Counted from the first letter of the stretch, positions 1-8,050 are shown. The stretch is 64,000 nt of DNA from Roseburia sp. 831b (GCF_001940165.2 NZ_CP135163.1:124001-188000); one strand, 5' to 3'. The notes: generated from the sequence alone by a model not told the origin. Numbers and translations: made by a program.

Positions 1-672
1 GAGTTTGGTACCATCAGCATTAGACGAATCTATGGGGACTGGACGGACAATTCAAAATCGTCCTGGAAAGAGACACTGTTGGAGAATTCGATTACTCCAA
101 TACAGCAATATACCTATACAAAAGGGAAAAATTCGTCGGATTCAGCGATGATTATTGACGCCATGGATATTTTATATGGAAATAATGTAGATGGGTTTAT
201 TCTGGCATCCTCGGACAGTGATTTCACAAGGCTTGCCATGAGACTTAGGGAATCCGGCAAGGATATTATCGGAATGGGAGAGAGCAAGACGCCATCTCCT
301 TTTGTAAAAGCGTGTCGTGTGTTTAAGACGCTTGATGTGCTGTATAAGGCAACACGTCCTGGCAAGAAGAAAGTCAAGGAAAAGGGTGTTAAAGTAGAGG
401 TGGAGCAGGAAGAACAGGAAGTAGCACCAATCACAAGTTTTGAGACCATCAAATCAACCATTATTTCACTGATTGAGAATAAGTCTCAGGATGATGGATG
501 GCTTTTCATGGGAGATTTGGGAAATTATCTTTTGAAAGAGTTCCCGGATTTTGACTGTCGTAACTATGGATTTAACAAGCTGACACAGCTTGTGGCAAGT
601 TTTGACGAGATTCAGACGAAATCAGGAAAAACAAGCCGTGGAATCACACTTGTCTATGTGAAAAAGAAATAG
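1..672 (+). CDS. NYN (PIN-like) nuclease domain protein with C-terminal OST-HTH/LOTUS domain, 5' truncated
   Basis: The frame is open from the first base, so the gene starts left of the window; the TTG at 79 is only an internal codon. About 223 residues are visible. The first 115 or so match the second half of a NYN domain (LabA/DUF88 family), a PIN-fold predicted RNase: an acidic SSDSAMIIDAMD segment and the ILASSDSDF motif carry likely metal-binding Asp residues. A charged linker rich in Lys and Glu follows. The last 85 residues fit an OST-HTH/LOTUS fold (DDGWLFMGDLGNYLLKEFPDFD), an RNA-binding winged helix. The NYN-LOTUS order is a known bacterial architecture thought to act on RNA (family knowledge); the substrate is unknown. 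The next gene follows after 36 bp on the same strand. Confidence 0.85.
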   Translation, partial: EFGTISIRRIYGDWTDNSKSSWKETLLENSITPIQQYTYTKGKNSSDSAMIIDAMDILYGNNVDGFILASSDSDFTRLAMRLRESGKDIIGMGESKTPSPFVKACRVFKTLDVLYKATRPGKKKVKEKGVKVEVEQEEQEVAPITSFETIKSTIISLIENKSQDDGWLFMGDLGNYLLKEFPDFDCRNYGFNKLTQLVASFDEIQTKSGKTSRGITLVYVKKK

Positions 673-708
673 GAATTAGCGAAAAAGCCGCGTAAGAATG
701 GAGATTTT

Positions 709-1098
709 ATGGAACAGAAAATCAACATTGTATCAAACGATTCCATTGCAAACGAATTAAACATTGCAAACCTGACAGAACTTTTAAATACACTTGGAAT
801 CGATGCGAAAGCGCAGAAACAGGCAGGACAGATTACCCTGCAGGTTGCTTATACAGGAGAACAGATATCCAATCTGAAAAAGCGAAATGCGGGACGAAAA
901 AGAAAGCTGACTGAGAATCTGACATACGGAGATGTGGAGCAGCTGTTAGAAACTACATCTGTAAATGAAATCGCCCGATTAGCAAACATTTCAAGGGCAA
1001 CCTGTTATCGAAGAATTCAAAGATTAAGACAGTACCAGGAGGAGAGTAAGAAAGAGAATGCTCCTTTTGGTGAGATTTATAAAGGATATACGTTTTAA
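709..1098 (+). CDS. Small protein with C-terminal helix-turn-helix
   Basis: 129 residues, not recognised as a named family. The N-terminal 60 residues are polar with a possible coiled segment (NELNIANLTELLNTLGIDA). After a basic patch (KKRNAGRKRKL, about residues 58-68), residues 75-108 read like a resolvase/transposase-type HTH: VEQLLETTSVNEIARLANI, then SRATCYRRIQRL. This suggests a DNA-binding protein or adaptor. Start at ATG 709 after GAATGGAG-type spacing. It is co-directional with the NYN-LOTUS gene 36 bp upstream and convergent with the TetR gene, 10 bp away. Role unknown. Confidence 0.65.
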   Translation: MEQKINIVSNDSIANELNIANLTELLNTLGIDAKAQKQAGQITLQVAYTGEQISNLKKRNAGRKRKLTENLTYGDVEQLLETTSVNEIARLANISRATCYRRIQRLRQYQEESKKENAPFGEIYKGYTF

Positions 1099-1108
1099 AG
1101 GAGAGACT

Positions 1109-1750
1109 TTACTTGGTGTACCAGTTGAGGCACATTAAGATAAAGTCTTTCATTGTTTCACAAAAAGGGATGTCAGTCTTTTCTTTTCCAATTAAAGACA
1201 TTGCTTCTTTTATCAATGGGTGATTCTGGCAGCCACTGTTGGTTCCAACGGCATAGTGATAGATGGCAAGAAAAAGCTGTTCTGCTTTTTCATTAGAAAT
1301 ATGAAGATTCTCTGCCAAAACGGAATTGAGCTGATCCGCCAGAGTATAGTAAGATTTTTTGAATGCGGCAAGGCGTTCAATGGAAACGTTTGTCTCGATA
1401 ATGGTAGAGAGAATGGCACAATATTTCAAATAATCGCGGTGGCAGTTTAAAATATTTGCCCAGACTTCTGCCAGGACTTCATGGCTGTAAGTGCAGCCGA
1501 GCGGATACGCACTGAGTAGATTTGTCATGTAAGCATCCCGTTTATCTGCAATGATTTCCAGGAAAATGTCTTCTTTTGTTGTGACATAGTTATAGAGCTT
1601 ACAGCGGGACCAGCCAAGCTTATTTGCAATGGTGGTCAGTGTAATCTCCTGATAGTCCTCCGTTGAAAAAAGAGCATCGGCTGCCTCCTTGATTTCCACC
1701 AGACACTGTTCTTTTTGTTTTTCACTTCTTGCACGTACACAACAAGACAT
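1109..1750 (-). CDS. TetR/AcrR family transcriptional regulator
   Basis: 213 residues, normal length for TetR. The N-terminal HTH is clear at about residues 34-65 (TLTTIANKLGWSRCKLYNYVTTKEDIFLEII). The C-terminal ligand and dimer domain is divergent. Start at ATG 1750 is supported by AGGAGG just upstream. It is divergent from the amino-acid ABC operon, and the two promoters share the -35 region with an ATACAAATTGTAT palindrome, so it very likely controls that operon and itself (inference). The ligand is unknown. Confidence 0.88.
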   Translation of the reverse strand: MSCCVRARSEKQKEQCLVEIKEAADALFSTEDYQEITLTTIANKLGWSRCKLYNYVTTKEDIFLEIIADKRDAYMTNLLSAYPLGCTYSHEVLAEVWANILNCHRDYLKYCAILSTIIETNVSIERLAAFKKSYYTLADQLNSVLAENLHISNEKAEQLFLAIYHYAVGTNSGCQNHPLIKEAMSLIGKEKTDIPFCETMKDFILMCLNWYTK

Positions 1751-1780
1751 GTTTTACCCTCCTAGAAAGTTCTTATTTTT

Positions 1781-1831
1781 ATTATAACGTGGGAATGGAA
1801 AATTGACAAGATACAAATTGTATGATATATT
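1781..1831. promoter_or_regulatory. Overlapping divergent promoters with palindromic operator between TetR gene and ABC operon
   Basis: Plus strand: TTGACA (1803-1808), 17-bp spacer, TATATT (1826-1831), reading into the ABC permease. Minus strand: TTGTCA (complement of 1804-1809), 17-bp spacer, TATAAT (complement of 1781-1786), reading into the TetR gene. The two -35 boxes overlap by five bases. The 13-bp palindrome ATACAAATTGTAT (1811-1823) lies in the plus-strand spacer, where a bound TetR dimer would block at least the ABC promoter. Confidence 0.7.
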
Positions 1832-1879
1832 TCAAATAATAGACACGGCGTATGTTAACAAACGAGAGGATGAAATAAA

Positions 1880-2545
1880 ATGACGAACCGATTATTTGAG
1901 ATTTTGGTAGATTCATTTTGGAAAATACTTGTGCCGGGTATTACGATGACAGTACCTTTGACGATTATTTCCTTTGCAATTGCACTTGTTATTGCAGTTG
2001 TCGTTGCATTGATTCAGGTAGCAGATATCAAGGGCCTAAAACAGCTTGCCAGATTTTATGTGTGGGTAATCCGTGGAACGCCGCTTCTGGTGCAGCTATA
2101 TGTGATTTTCTATGGCTTGCCAAGACTTGGACTTTTAATCAATCCGGTTCCGGCTGCGATTTTTGTATTTGCAATCAATACCGGCGCCTATGATTCCGAG
2201 ACGATGAGAGCAGCGATAGAGTCTGTTTCCAAGGGACAGTTAGAAGCTGGCTACTGTGTGGGAATGAGCTATTGGCAGACGATGCGTCGAATTGTGCTTC
2301 CACAGGCATTCCGTACCGCATTTCCGCCGTTATCAAACTCCTTAATCAGCCTGGTAAAAGATACGTCTCTTGCCGCAAACATTACGGTACTGGAGATGTT
2401 TATGGCGACACAGCGTATTGTGGCAAGAACTTACGAGCCATTGGCATTGTACATAGAAGTTGGTGCCATCTACTTACTTTTCTCAACCGTGCTGACGAAG
2501 TTACAGCGTGTGGGTGAGAAGAAACTGGCAAAATACGGAGCATAG
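1880..2545 (+). CDS. Polar amino-acid ABC transporter permease (HisM/GlnP type)
   Basis: 221 residues, the usual size for the single-type permease of polar amino-acid importers. Several TM helices are visible (about 13-35, 55-75, 90-110, 190-210). The cytoplasmic EAA loop that docks on the ATPase is recognisable at about residues 125-160 (EAGYCVGMSYWQTMRRIVLPQAF). As no second permease exists, it probably forms a homodimer. It is followed after 6 bp by the ATPase and then by the binding protein, forming a complete importer. The substrate could be cystine, glutamine or arginine; the sequence does not decide. Confidence 0.92.
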   Translation: MTNRLFEILVDSFWKILVPGITMTVPLTIISFAIALVIAVVVALIQVADIKGLKQLARFYVWVIRGTPLLVQLYVIFYGLPRLGLLINPVPAAIFVFAINTGAYDSETMRAAIESVSKGQLEAGYCVGMSYWQTMRRIVLPQAFRTAFPPLSNSLISLVKDTSLAANITVLEMFMATQRIVARTYEPLALYIEVGAIYLLFSTVLTKLQRVGEKKLAKYGA

Positions 2546-2551
2546 GAGGTC

Positions 2552-3313
2552 ATGGCGTTGTTAGAAATACAGAATATTCAGAAAAAATTTGACGGCATGG
2601 AAGTCTTAAAGGGCATCAGCCTTTCCGTGAAAAAAGGTGATGTTGTCGCAATTCTTGGACCAAGTGGCTCCGGGAAAACAACATTGCTTCGCTGCCTGAA
2701 TTTTTTGGAGACAGCGGATGCCGGAACGATGGTGTTTGATGGAGAGCAGTTTTCTTTTGGACATGTAAGCAAGAAGGATATTGCCAGAATCCGCAGAAAA
2801 ACAGCATTTGTTTTTCAAAATTACAACCTATTTTTGAATAAGACAGCTTTGGAAAATGTGACAGAAGGTCTGATTGTTGCAAGAAAGATGCAAAAAGAGC
2901 AGGCGATTCAGATTGGAAAACAGGCATTGGATAAGGTAGGACTTTCCGATCGTTACGATTACTATCCAAGTCAGTTGTCGGGAGGACAGCAGCAAAGGGT
3001 TGGAATTGCAAGAGCGCTTGCCACAGATCCGGAAATCATCTTTTTTGATGAGCCAACGAGTGCCTTAGATCCGGAGCTTGTCGGAGAAGTGCTGACAGTT
3101 ATGAGAAAATTAGCTGAGGAAGGCCGTACGATGATTGTGGTCACACATGAGATGAATTTTGCAAAAAATGTGTCATCGCATGTAATTTTTATGGAGGATG
3201 GCTCCATTTTAGAAGAAGGAGATGCCAAAACATTTTTTGAACATCCAAAAGAGGAGCGTGTCAAACTTTTCTTAAAAACATTAGGACAGGAAAACAGAAA
3301 GGATAGCGTATGA
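2552..3313 (+). CDS. Polar amino-acid ABC transporter ATP-binding protein
   Basis: 253 residues. Walker A GPSGSGKT (about 36-43), Q-loop VFQNYNLF, signature [15 protein letters not shown], Walker [13 protein letters not shown] and the H-loop VVTHEM are all intact, typical of the GlnQ/HisP/TcyC subfamily. It powers the neighbouring permease. The start is ATG 2552 after GGAGGTC. The stop overlaps the binding-protein start (ATGA at 3310-3313), indicating translational coupling. Confidence 0.95.
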   Translation: MALLEIQNIQKKFDGMEVLKGISLSVKKGDVVAILGPSGSGKTTLLRCLNFLETADAGTMVFDGEQFSFGHVSKKDIARIRRKTAFVFQNYNLFLNKTALENVTEGLIVARKMQKEQAIQIGKQALDKVGLSDRYDYYPSQLSGGQQQRVGIARALATDPEIIFFDEPTSALDPELVGEVLTVMRKLAEEGRTMIVVTHEMNFAKNVSSHVIFMEDGSILEEGDAKTFFEHPKEERVKLFLKTLGQENRKDSV

Positions 3314-4152
3314 AAAAGAAATTAATCGCATTACTAATGACAGTGGCAGTTTCTGCAACCGTATTTGCAGGCTGTGGCACAGAGAACAAAGCAGACGAGA
3401 ATACAACAGAAGCAACTACAAATGTAAATGAAGAGGGCGGTGATTTATTAAGCCAGATTCAGGATAAGGGAGAGATTGTAATTGCAACAGAAGGAACCTG
3501 GTCTCCATGGACCTATCACGATGAAAACGACGAATTAGTTGGATTTGACGTGGAAGTTGCAAAGGCAATTGCAGAAAAATTAGGCGTGAAAGCAACTTTT
3601 GTGGAAGGTGAATTCGATGGACTGCTTGCCGGAATCGAGGCAGGACGTTACGATATCATGGCAAACGGAATTGAAGTGACAGATGAGAGAAGCGAAAAAT
3701 ATGATTTTTCCGATCCATATGCTTATATTCGTACCGCAATTATTGTAAAAGATGACAACGATTCTATCAAATCTTTTGAAGATTTGGATGGAAAACAGAC
3801 TGCAAACACATTAACAAGTACTTACGCAGCGCTTGCAGAAAGCTATGGCGCAACTGCAACAGGCGTAGATGATTTGAACCAGACCATCGAACTTTTGCTT
3901 GCAGGACGTGTAGATGCAACTTTGAATGCAGAGGTTACTTACTATGATTACATGAACGCACATCCAGATGCAGCTTTAAAAATTGCAGCGTTGACCGATG
4001 ATGCATCTTTAGTCGCAATTCCAATGAGAAAAGGCGATGAAACAGCTTCTTTAAGAGAGGCAATCAACAAAGCAATCGTAGAACTCCGTGAGGAAGGCGT
4101 TTTAGCAGATTTGTCCAACAAATATTTTGGAAACGATATTACTGCGGAATAA
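3310..4152 (+). CDS. Amino-acid ABC transporter substrate-binding lipoprotein
   Basis: 280 residues. A signal peptide with lipobox VFAGC (Cys22) predicts a lipid-anchored extracellular protein. A low-complexity Thr/Glu/Asn linker (23-45) precedes a family-3 solute-binding domain (SBP_bac_3): [37 protein letters not shown], the [31 protein letters not shown] block and the hinge region [12 protein letters not shown]. It delivers an amino acid to the permease encoded two genes upstream. Last gene of the operon; a terminator-like hairpin follows. Confidence 0.95.
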   Translation: MKKKLIALLMTVAVSATVFAGCGTENKADENTTEATTNVNEEGGDLLSQIQDKGEIVIATEGTWSPWTYHDENDELVGFDVEVAKAIAEKLGVKATFVEGEFDGLLAGIEAGRYDIMANGIEVTDERSEKYDFSDPYAYIRTAIIVKDDNDSIKSFEDLDGKQTANTLTSTYAALAESYGATATGVDDLNQTIELLLAGRVDATLNAEVTYYDYMNAHPDAALKIAALTDDASLVAIPMRKGDETASLREAINKAIVELREEGVLADLSNKYFGNDITAE

Positions 4153-4174
4153 GAAAGTGATTTGAAACAATGAT

Positions 4175-4243
4175 TACCCAGGAAATAGGTCGGTTCTTCT
4201 ATGAAAATGGAAGGGACGGCAGGTTTTCTGGGTGTTTTTTATT
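4175..4243 (+). terminator. Probable intrinsic terminator of the ABC operon
   Basis: ACCCAG (about 4178) pairs with CTGGGT (about 4229-4234), flanked by AAA/TTT extensions and followed by GTTTTTTATTT. The loop is long, so the exact fold is uncertain. Confidence 0.55.
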
Positions 4244-4368
4244 TAATGACTGTAAAAATATATCAATGTGGATGTACTGTAAAAATAATAGAATTCGATA
4301 GTAAATGTAACATTTATAAGTTCTGTTGTTTAGTGTTAGAATGTTGCATTTACTTATATATTTTACGT

Positions 4369-4475
4369 GGTAGCTGGTCAGACATATACTTATTTTCTTT
4401 CAAGTGGCAGCGTTCAGACATATACCTATTTTCTTTCAAGTTGTAGCGTTCAGACATATACCTATTCGCTAAAGT
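4369..4475. repeat. Three tandem copies of a ~36-bp repeat
   Basis: Copies at 4369-4405, 4406-4441 and 4442-4475 (last partial) share the core TCAGACATATACCTATTTTC followed by TTTCAAGT. A short reading frame (4201-4446) crosses them and gives the duplicated peptide SDIYLFSFK, but it has no convincing ribosome binding site and looks fortuitous. Function unknown. Confidence 0.8.
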
Positions 4476-4496
4476 CAGGTTTAACGAATAAATACA

Positions 4497-4520
4497 TGTC
4501 TCAAAATTAATTATGAGACA
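4497..4520. repeat. 24-bp palindrome (TGTCTCA-N10-TGAGACA), left copy
   Basis: Arms TGTCTCA and TGAGACA around an AT-rich 10-bp centre. The same palindrome, reverse-complemented and with one difference, recurs at 6797-6820. The two copies bracket the MarR and recombinase-like genes. Confidence 0.75.
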
Positions 4521-4630
4521 TATATTTAATATGGATAGGTTTTGAGATTTTCATAAAGGTATATGGAATCATATAGATATAGGGAATACAGAAATGTGAT
4601 GTCCTAATGTAGACGTTATTATCAAGTAAA

Positions 4631-4860
4631 GGGCGTACGAGGTTTGGAAAGCTAGGATACGCCCATTTTTCAGGAAAATCAGTCGCTAAAAACAGCTAAA
4701 TGGGCGTGGAGATAGAATGAAGTTCTTACTACGCCCCGATTTTCGTAAAAACCGGGGCGTACGATGGTTATTCTATATCCGTACTGCCCATTTGAGGAAA
4801 ATTTTAACTGAAAAAGAAGGAAAAATGGGCGTAGGGAATGAAGAATATTCTTAAACGCCC
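4631..4860. repeat. Array of four GGGCGTA...TACGCCC hairpin modules
   Basis: Modules at 4631-4664, 4702-4737, 4754-4790 and 4827-4860 each start GGGCGT(A/G) and end in a GCCC motif 24-30 bp later (TACGCCC, ACGCCCC, a degenerate ACTGCCC and ACGCCC). The linkers themselves form inverted repeats: GCCCATTT (4661-4668) with AAATGGGC (4698-4705), the GCCCCG/CGGGGC pair near 4733-4758, and GCCCATTT (about 4786) with AAATGGGC (about 4823-4830). The whole array can fold in two alternative registers. No protein-coding signal was seen. Confidence 0.7.
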
Positions 4861-4956
4861 ACTGACTCATTCTAAAAAGTAATTATATCAAAATCCGGAG
4901 AATTATCCTAAGAAAAAGAACCTCCTCCCATCCTAAAGAAAAGTGAAAAAACCAGA

Positions 4957-5033
4957 AAGCTCTGTATGCGATTATTCTAATATGAAAGCAGGGAAATACA
5001 TGTTTTTAGAAATAAAAATCGCATACAGAGCTT
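4957..5033. repeat. 17-bp perfect inverted repeat with 43-nt loop
   Basis: AAGCTCTGTATGCGATT (4957-4973) is perfectly repeated inverted at 5017-5033. The inner segment also pairs partly (TTCTAA with TTAGAA). It lies 23 bp beyond the stop of the recombinase-like gene. It could be a terminator-like structure for that gene or a folded recombination site. Confidence 0.65.
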
Positions 5034-5055
5034 CTGTGTCTGGAAAACCTTGATT

Positions 5056-5979
5056 TTACTGACTTTTTAAAGATTTAATTTCAATATTTGCCAAATCATG
5101 GGGTGCAAATTGCAATTCCGGAACGACCATGTCGTATCGGTGCATCCAACCGACGTCGACTCCAACATAATTTGCAACTTCATTGACAGTGACACCTTTT
5201 AATGATAGTAAGTAGGCAATACTTCCGTTTCGCAAGTCGCTCAGGGTATAGTTATAAGAACCTTTTGAAAAAGAAACATATTTTTGATAAAGGCGCTGCA
5301 GCCCACGTGGAGTTAAGGCATCTCCCCTTGTGTTGACAAAAAGGGAATCCTGATTGGATGGCGAAACGGAAATCAGTTCCTGAATCAATTTTGCAATATC
5401 GTTTGGAATTTTTACTACCCGCTTCTGCCGCTTTTCTCCTAAAATAAATCCAAAGTGATTGGTAGAATCCACAATAATGCGGCTTCGTTTCAGAGAACAA
5501 AGTTCAGAGGTCGTCAGGGAGCACCGGATGACAATGCTGACTGCAACGTAAAGCTGTGGGTCTGCCTTGCACATCGTAAGAATGGAATCCATCTGTTTTA
5601 AATCTGGAACATGCTCCTTAGTAAGATAAACGTCGGGTTCTGGAAGATTTACCTCGGTAAATGGATTCTGATAAGCACGAATACTCCAGGTCAAACCATT
5701 TTGTAAGATAAAATTTGCAATTGAATGCAATCTGGAAAAACGCACCTGAATCGTGGAAAGCCTTAATTTTCCTAGATGATATCGATTTAGCTGATCATCA
5801 AAAAAGTTTTGCGCGTCCTGACCGGTCAATTCTAAAAAGTCTTTCTGACAAAAATCACAGATAGCACAAACTAACGAAAAATAATCGTTTTTTGTTTTAG
5901 TGGATCGAAAGGAATCTGAAAACCTTGGCCAGATGCGCTGGTAAAAGGTTGTTGAAAAATAGATACTTGGTTCTCTCAT
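5056..5979 (-). CDS. Tyrosine-recombinase-like protein with degenerate active site
   Basis: 307 residues from ATG 5979, which has GGGAG seven bases upstream and lies 4 bp after the MarR stop; a longer TTG start at 6009 would overlap MarR. The layout is that of a phage-integrase-fold protein: N-terminal SAM-like DNA-binding domain (about 1-110) and catalytic domain (about 125-290) ending in VGVDVGWMHRYD with the likely nucleophile Tyr. Key residues deviate: the first catalytic Arg position reads SLTTSEL instead of the usual GLRISEL, and the HDLRH motif is SDLRN, losing His. The protein may still bind DNA but is doubtful as a recombinase. It forms a two-gene operon with MarR; part of its 3' end is duplicated at 6869-6961. 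Confidence 0.75.
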   Translation of the reverse strand: MREPSIYFSTTFYQRIWPRFSDSFRSTKTKNDYFSLVCAICDFCQKDFLELTGQDAQNFFDDQLNRYHLGKLRLSTIQVRFSRLHSIANFILQNGLTWSIRAYQNPFTEVNLPEPDVYLTKEHVPDLKQMDSILTMCKADPQLYVAVSIVIRCSLTTSELCSLKRSRIIVDSTNHFGFILGEKRQKRVVKIPNDIAKLIQELISVSPSNQDSLFVNTRGDALTPRGLQRLYQKYVSFSKGSYNYTLSDLRNGSIAYLLSLKGVTVNEVANYVGVDVGWMHRYDMVVPELQFAPHDLANIEIKSLKSQ

Positions 5980-5983
5980 TTTG

Positions 5984-6415
5984 TTACTCCCGTCTGCCGT
6001 TGGCAGCAAGCTTTAAGAAATCTGTAAAATCCTGCAGCTGATTATCGCTAAAGTCATGAAAAAAATTGTTTACAACGCTCTCCTGTGCTGCAAGCAATGT
6101 GGCAACGACCTCATCCGAATGGTGTGACAGATAAATGTGTTGGCAGCGACGATCATTTGTATCAACAACAAGTGAGACAAAGCCTTTTTTTACAAGAGCA
6201 TCCAGAGCCTTTGAGACATAAGCCTTGGAAAATCCACGATTCTGGCAGATTTCCTTTGCGGTATCAAACGCCGGATGAGATGCAAGAAAAACTAAAATAT
6301 CCGCTTCTGCCCTGGAAATCTGACACGATTTGGCAGCACTTGTAAAAACAGTGTCATATTGGCTGGAAAATAAATTGTTGAAATAAAACAGTAAATTGAG
6401 GTCAAAATGGGTCAT
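5984..6415 (-). CDS. MarR family transcriptional regulator
   Basis: 143 residues from ATG 6415, chosen because AAAGGAG lies just upstream; the frame opens earlier (6454) without a ribosome binding site. A winged-helix MarR domain is visible: SRAEADILVFLASHP, then KEICQNRGFSKAYVSKALDALVKKGFVSLVVDTNDRRCQHIYLS with the DxRxx wing. First gene of an operon with the recombinase-like gene. Two 18-bp palindromes overlap its promoter, so it is probably autoregulated. It may therefore also control the recombinase-like gene (inference). Confidence 0.9.
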   Translation of the reverse strand: MTHFDLNLLFYFNNLFSSQYDTVFTSAAKSCQISRAEADILVFLASHPAFDTAKEICQNRGFSKAYVSKALDALVKKGFVSLVVDTNDRRCQHIYLSHHSDEVVATLLAAQESVVNNFFHDFSDNQLQDFTDFLKLAANGRRE

Positions 6416-6459
6416 AAATCCACTCCTTTTTTCGAAAATAGATGAAAAAATCACTAAAA

Positions 6460-6543
6460 TAGTTTCTTGAAAAACTAATTTTATATGTGAAAATAATAGT
6501 TTCTGTATAAACTAATTATAAATAAAAATAGTATTTTTGTCAA
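6460..6543 (-). promoter_or_regulatory. MarR promoter with two 18-bp operators
   Basis: Minus strand: TTGACA (complement of 6538-6543), 17-bp spacer, TATAAT (complement of 6515-6520). Immediately downstream of the -10 lies operator 1, TAGTTTCTGTATAAACTA (6497-6514), and 20 bp further operator 2, TAGTTTCTTGAAAAACTA (6460-6477), both on the plus strand as written. A repressor bound to either would block initiation or escape. Confidence 0.75.
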
Positions 6544-6631
6544 AGAATTTTGTGAGAAATATCGTCGAAAACCTTGTAAAATGCAAGGAAAATTGCAAAA
6601 AATGTCATGCATGACCAGGTGGCTTCAAAAT

Positions 6632-6649
6632 TAGATTTCTGGAAAACTA
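6632..6649. promoter_or_regulatory. Third MarR-operator-like palindrome
   Basis: TAGATTTCTGGAAAACTA is a near copy of the two sites at the MarR promoter, about 90 bp upstream of the -35. It could be an auxiliary operator or a leftover of a duplicated promoter. Confidence 0.45.
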
Positions 6650-6796
6650 ATAAAATATCCGGCATTGGAGAAAAAATAGAAAAATGTAAAATGATGCCAA
6701 TCCGTCATTTCGTGAGAAAACGACAGGATTCTTTCAAAAAGAAGAGGTGCACCAGGTAAGAATGATTCCATAAGATGAAAGAGAGATTGCAACCAC

Positions 6797-6820
6797 TGTC
6801 TCATATTTAATTTTGAGACA
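6797..6820. repeat. 24-bp palindrome, right copy
   Basis: Inverted copy of the palindrome at 4497-4520, 23 of 24 bases identical in reverse complement. Together they enclose 2.3 kb holding the hairpin array, MarR and the recombinase-like gene. Confidence 0.75.
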
Positions 6821-6868
6821 GCAAGGAAATCCATCAAATAATATGGAACAAGACAATAATATTCTCAG

Positions 6869-6961
6869 CTACTGACTTTTTAGGAATTCGATTTTAATAT
6901 CTGCCCAATTATGGGGTGCAAATCGCAATTCCGGGATGACCATGTTGCATTAATGCATCCA
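6869..6961 (-). pseudogene. Decayed 3' fragment of a second recombinase-like gene
   Basis: The minus-strand reading gives WMH, stop, CNMVIPELRFAPHNWADIKIEFLKSQ, stop. This aligns to the last 30 residues of the recombinase-like protein (WMHRYDMVVPELQFAPHDLANIEIKSLKSQ) with an in-frame stop where Arg-Tyr should be. Homology ends abruptly near 6961. It shows that a second copy of the locus once existed here. Confidence 0.8.
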
Positions 6962-7534
6962 GGAAAAGGAGAAGTTAGACATCATAACATACAAGTGGAA
7001 AGGGAATATTATATGTTTTGTGAGAAAAGATGGGGTTGGATGATTCTCGCGGAGTTGAACAATGTCGCAAATGCTACCCGCTGCAGGCGGAGAATCTTGC
7101 TTGCAGGATTCTTTCTGCAATGCAAAATATTTCTTGAAAATATGACTCGAAGGTATTGAAACCTGCAATGCATGGGAATTGAGATGTTTTGGGTGAGGGT
7201 TTATCCTTGTTTGTGTTTTTATGTGGAGGGTGTAATTTTCATTTTATTATATGTATGTGTGGTGGGAAGAGATAAATGGCGGTTTTGTCGTTCTATATAC
7301 ATATCCCGACAATATGCGTCTTTTTTTACAGTCTTTCCTTATCGCTCTACCCTCCTTCTTTATCCACTCCTTTCTTTCCGGAATAATCCCAAAAACCTTT
7401 ATTATATCTTACATTCCTACAAAGATTGAAGTATCATAGGGGCGTTGCTACACTTGTGAAGGTAACGCATGTTTCTGCATTACATATTAATTATTGTAAA
7501 ATCCTGGCTATCTTTTGACACCCGAATCCTATGA
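6962..7534. other. Intergenic stretch without recognised genes
   Basis: Short frames occur (for example 7172-7439) but none has a ribosome binding site, a recognisable family or consistent codon use. Apart from the pseudogene edge nothing else was seen. Confidence 0.5.
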
Positions 7535-7578
7535 CAAAAAAAGCGTTCACAGACAGATTTCTCCATCTATAAACGCTT
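7535..7578 (-). terminator. Intrinsic terminator of the thioesterase gene
   Basis: On the minus strand AAGCGTTTATAGATGG pairs over 16 positions (some G-T) with CTGTCTGTGAACGCTT around a 6-nt loop and is followed by a T run (complement of 7536-7540). Confidence 0.85.
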
Positions 7579-7663
7579 CTTGTCTTGATTCGTCCATTCT
7601 TTCTGCAATCGCTGCAGCTTCAAATAATTGTCCAAATTTTCTTATTTCTAGCGGCCTGCTCTT

Positions 7664-8050
7664 TTATTTTTCCAGCTTTGCATAGGTCTTATCCGTAAAT
7701 TTCTGATTCTCGATGATAAAACGCTCATGTGTACCTTCTCCAATCAACCCGGACTTATCATAAACTTTTACATCAAAAACAAGACGTTTGCGGTCAACTT
7801 CTACCAGTTTGGTCTCACATGTTACTTTCATGCCAACCGGTGTTGCGGAAACATGCTTTACATTCACAAGTGTACCAACGGTACCTTGTCCATCCTCTAA
7901 ATATGGCTCTACGCTGTTGCTTGCTGTATTCTCTACAAAAGCAATCATACAAGGGGTTGCATAGACATCCAGTTTTCCGCTTCCCATTACTTTTGCTGTC
8001 ATCTGTTCCGTTACTGTGGTTGTCTGATTTGCGGTAATTCCAATTTCCAT
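7664..8050 (-). CDS. Hotdog-fold thioesterase (FlK-like)
   Basis: 128 residues, single hotdog domain. The sequence follows the fluoroacetyl-CoA thioesterase (FlK)-like family: MGSGKLDVYATPCMIAFVENTA, GTVGTLVNVKHVSATPVGMKV and GLIGEGTHERFIIE. The Thr in ATP, the Glu in VEN and the His in VKHV match the Thr/Glu/His catalytic positions of FlK. It probably hydrolyses small acyl-CoA esters in the cytoplasm; in gut Clostridia this is a general family and fluoroacetate is not implied. It has its own terminator and stands alone, 46 bp beyond carD. Confidence 0.85.
   Translation of the reverse strand: MEIGITANQTTTVTEQMTAKVMGSGKLDVYATPCMIAFVENTASNSVEPYLEDGQGTVGTLVNVKHVSATPVGMKVTCETKLVEVDRKRLVFDVKVYDKSGLIGEGTHERFIIENQKFTDKTYAKLEK

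Noticed and set aside
79..672. TTG at 79 as the true start of the NYN protein
   Set aside because: The frame is open to base 1 with NYN-like sequence (ISIRRIYGDWT), so the gene begins outside the window.
4201..4446. 81-residue frame across the tandem repeats
   Set aside because: No good ribosome binding site, Cys-rich improbable composition, and its C-terminal repeats simply mirror the DNA repeats.
4631..4860. CRISPR array
   Set aside because: Modules are palindromic pairs with irregular spacing and linkers that pair with each other; no repeat-spacer regularity and no cas genes.
6631..7439. Several short frames (6631-6837 minus, 6911-7159 plus, 7172-7439 plus)
   Set aside because: They overlap the recombinase relic or AT-rich DNA, lack translation signals and match no family I know.
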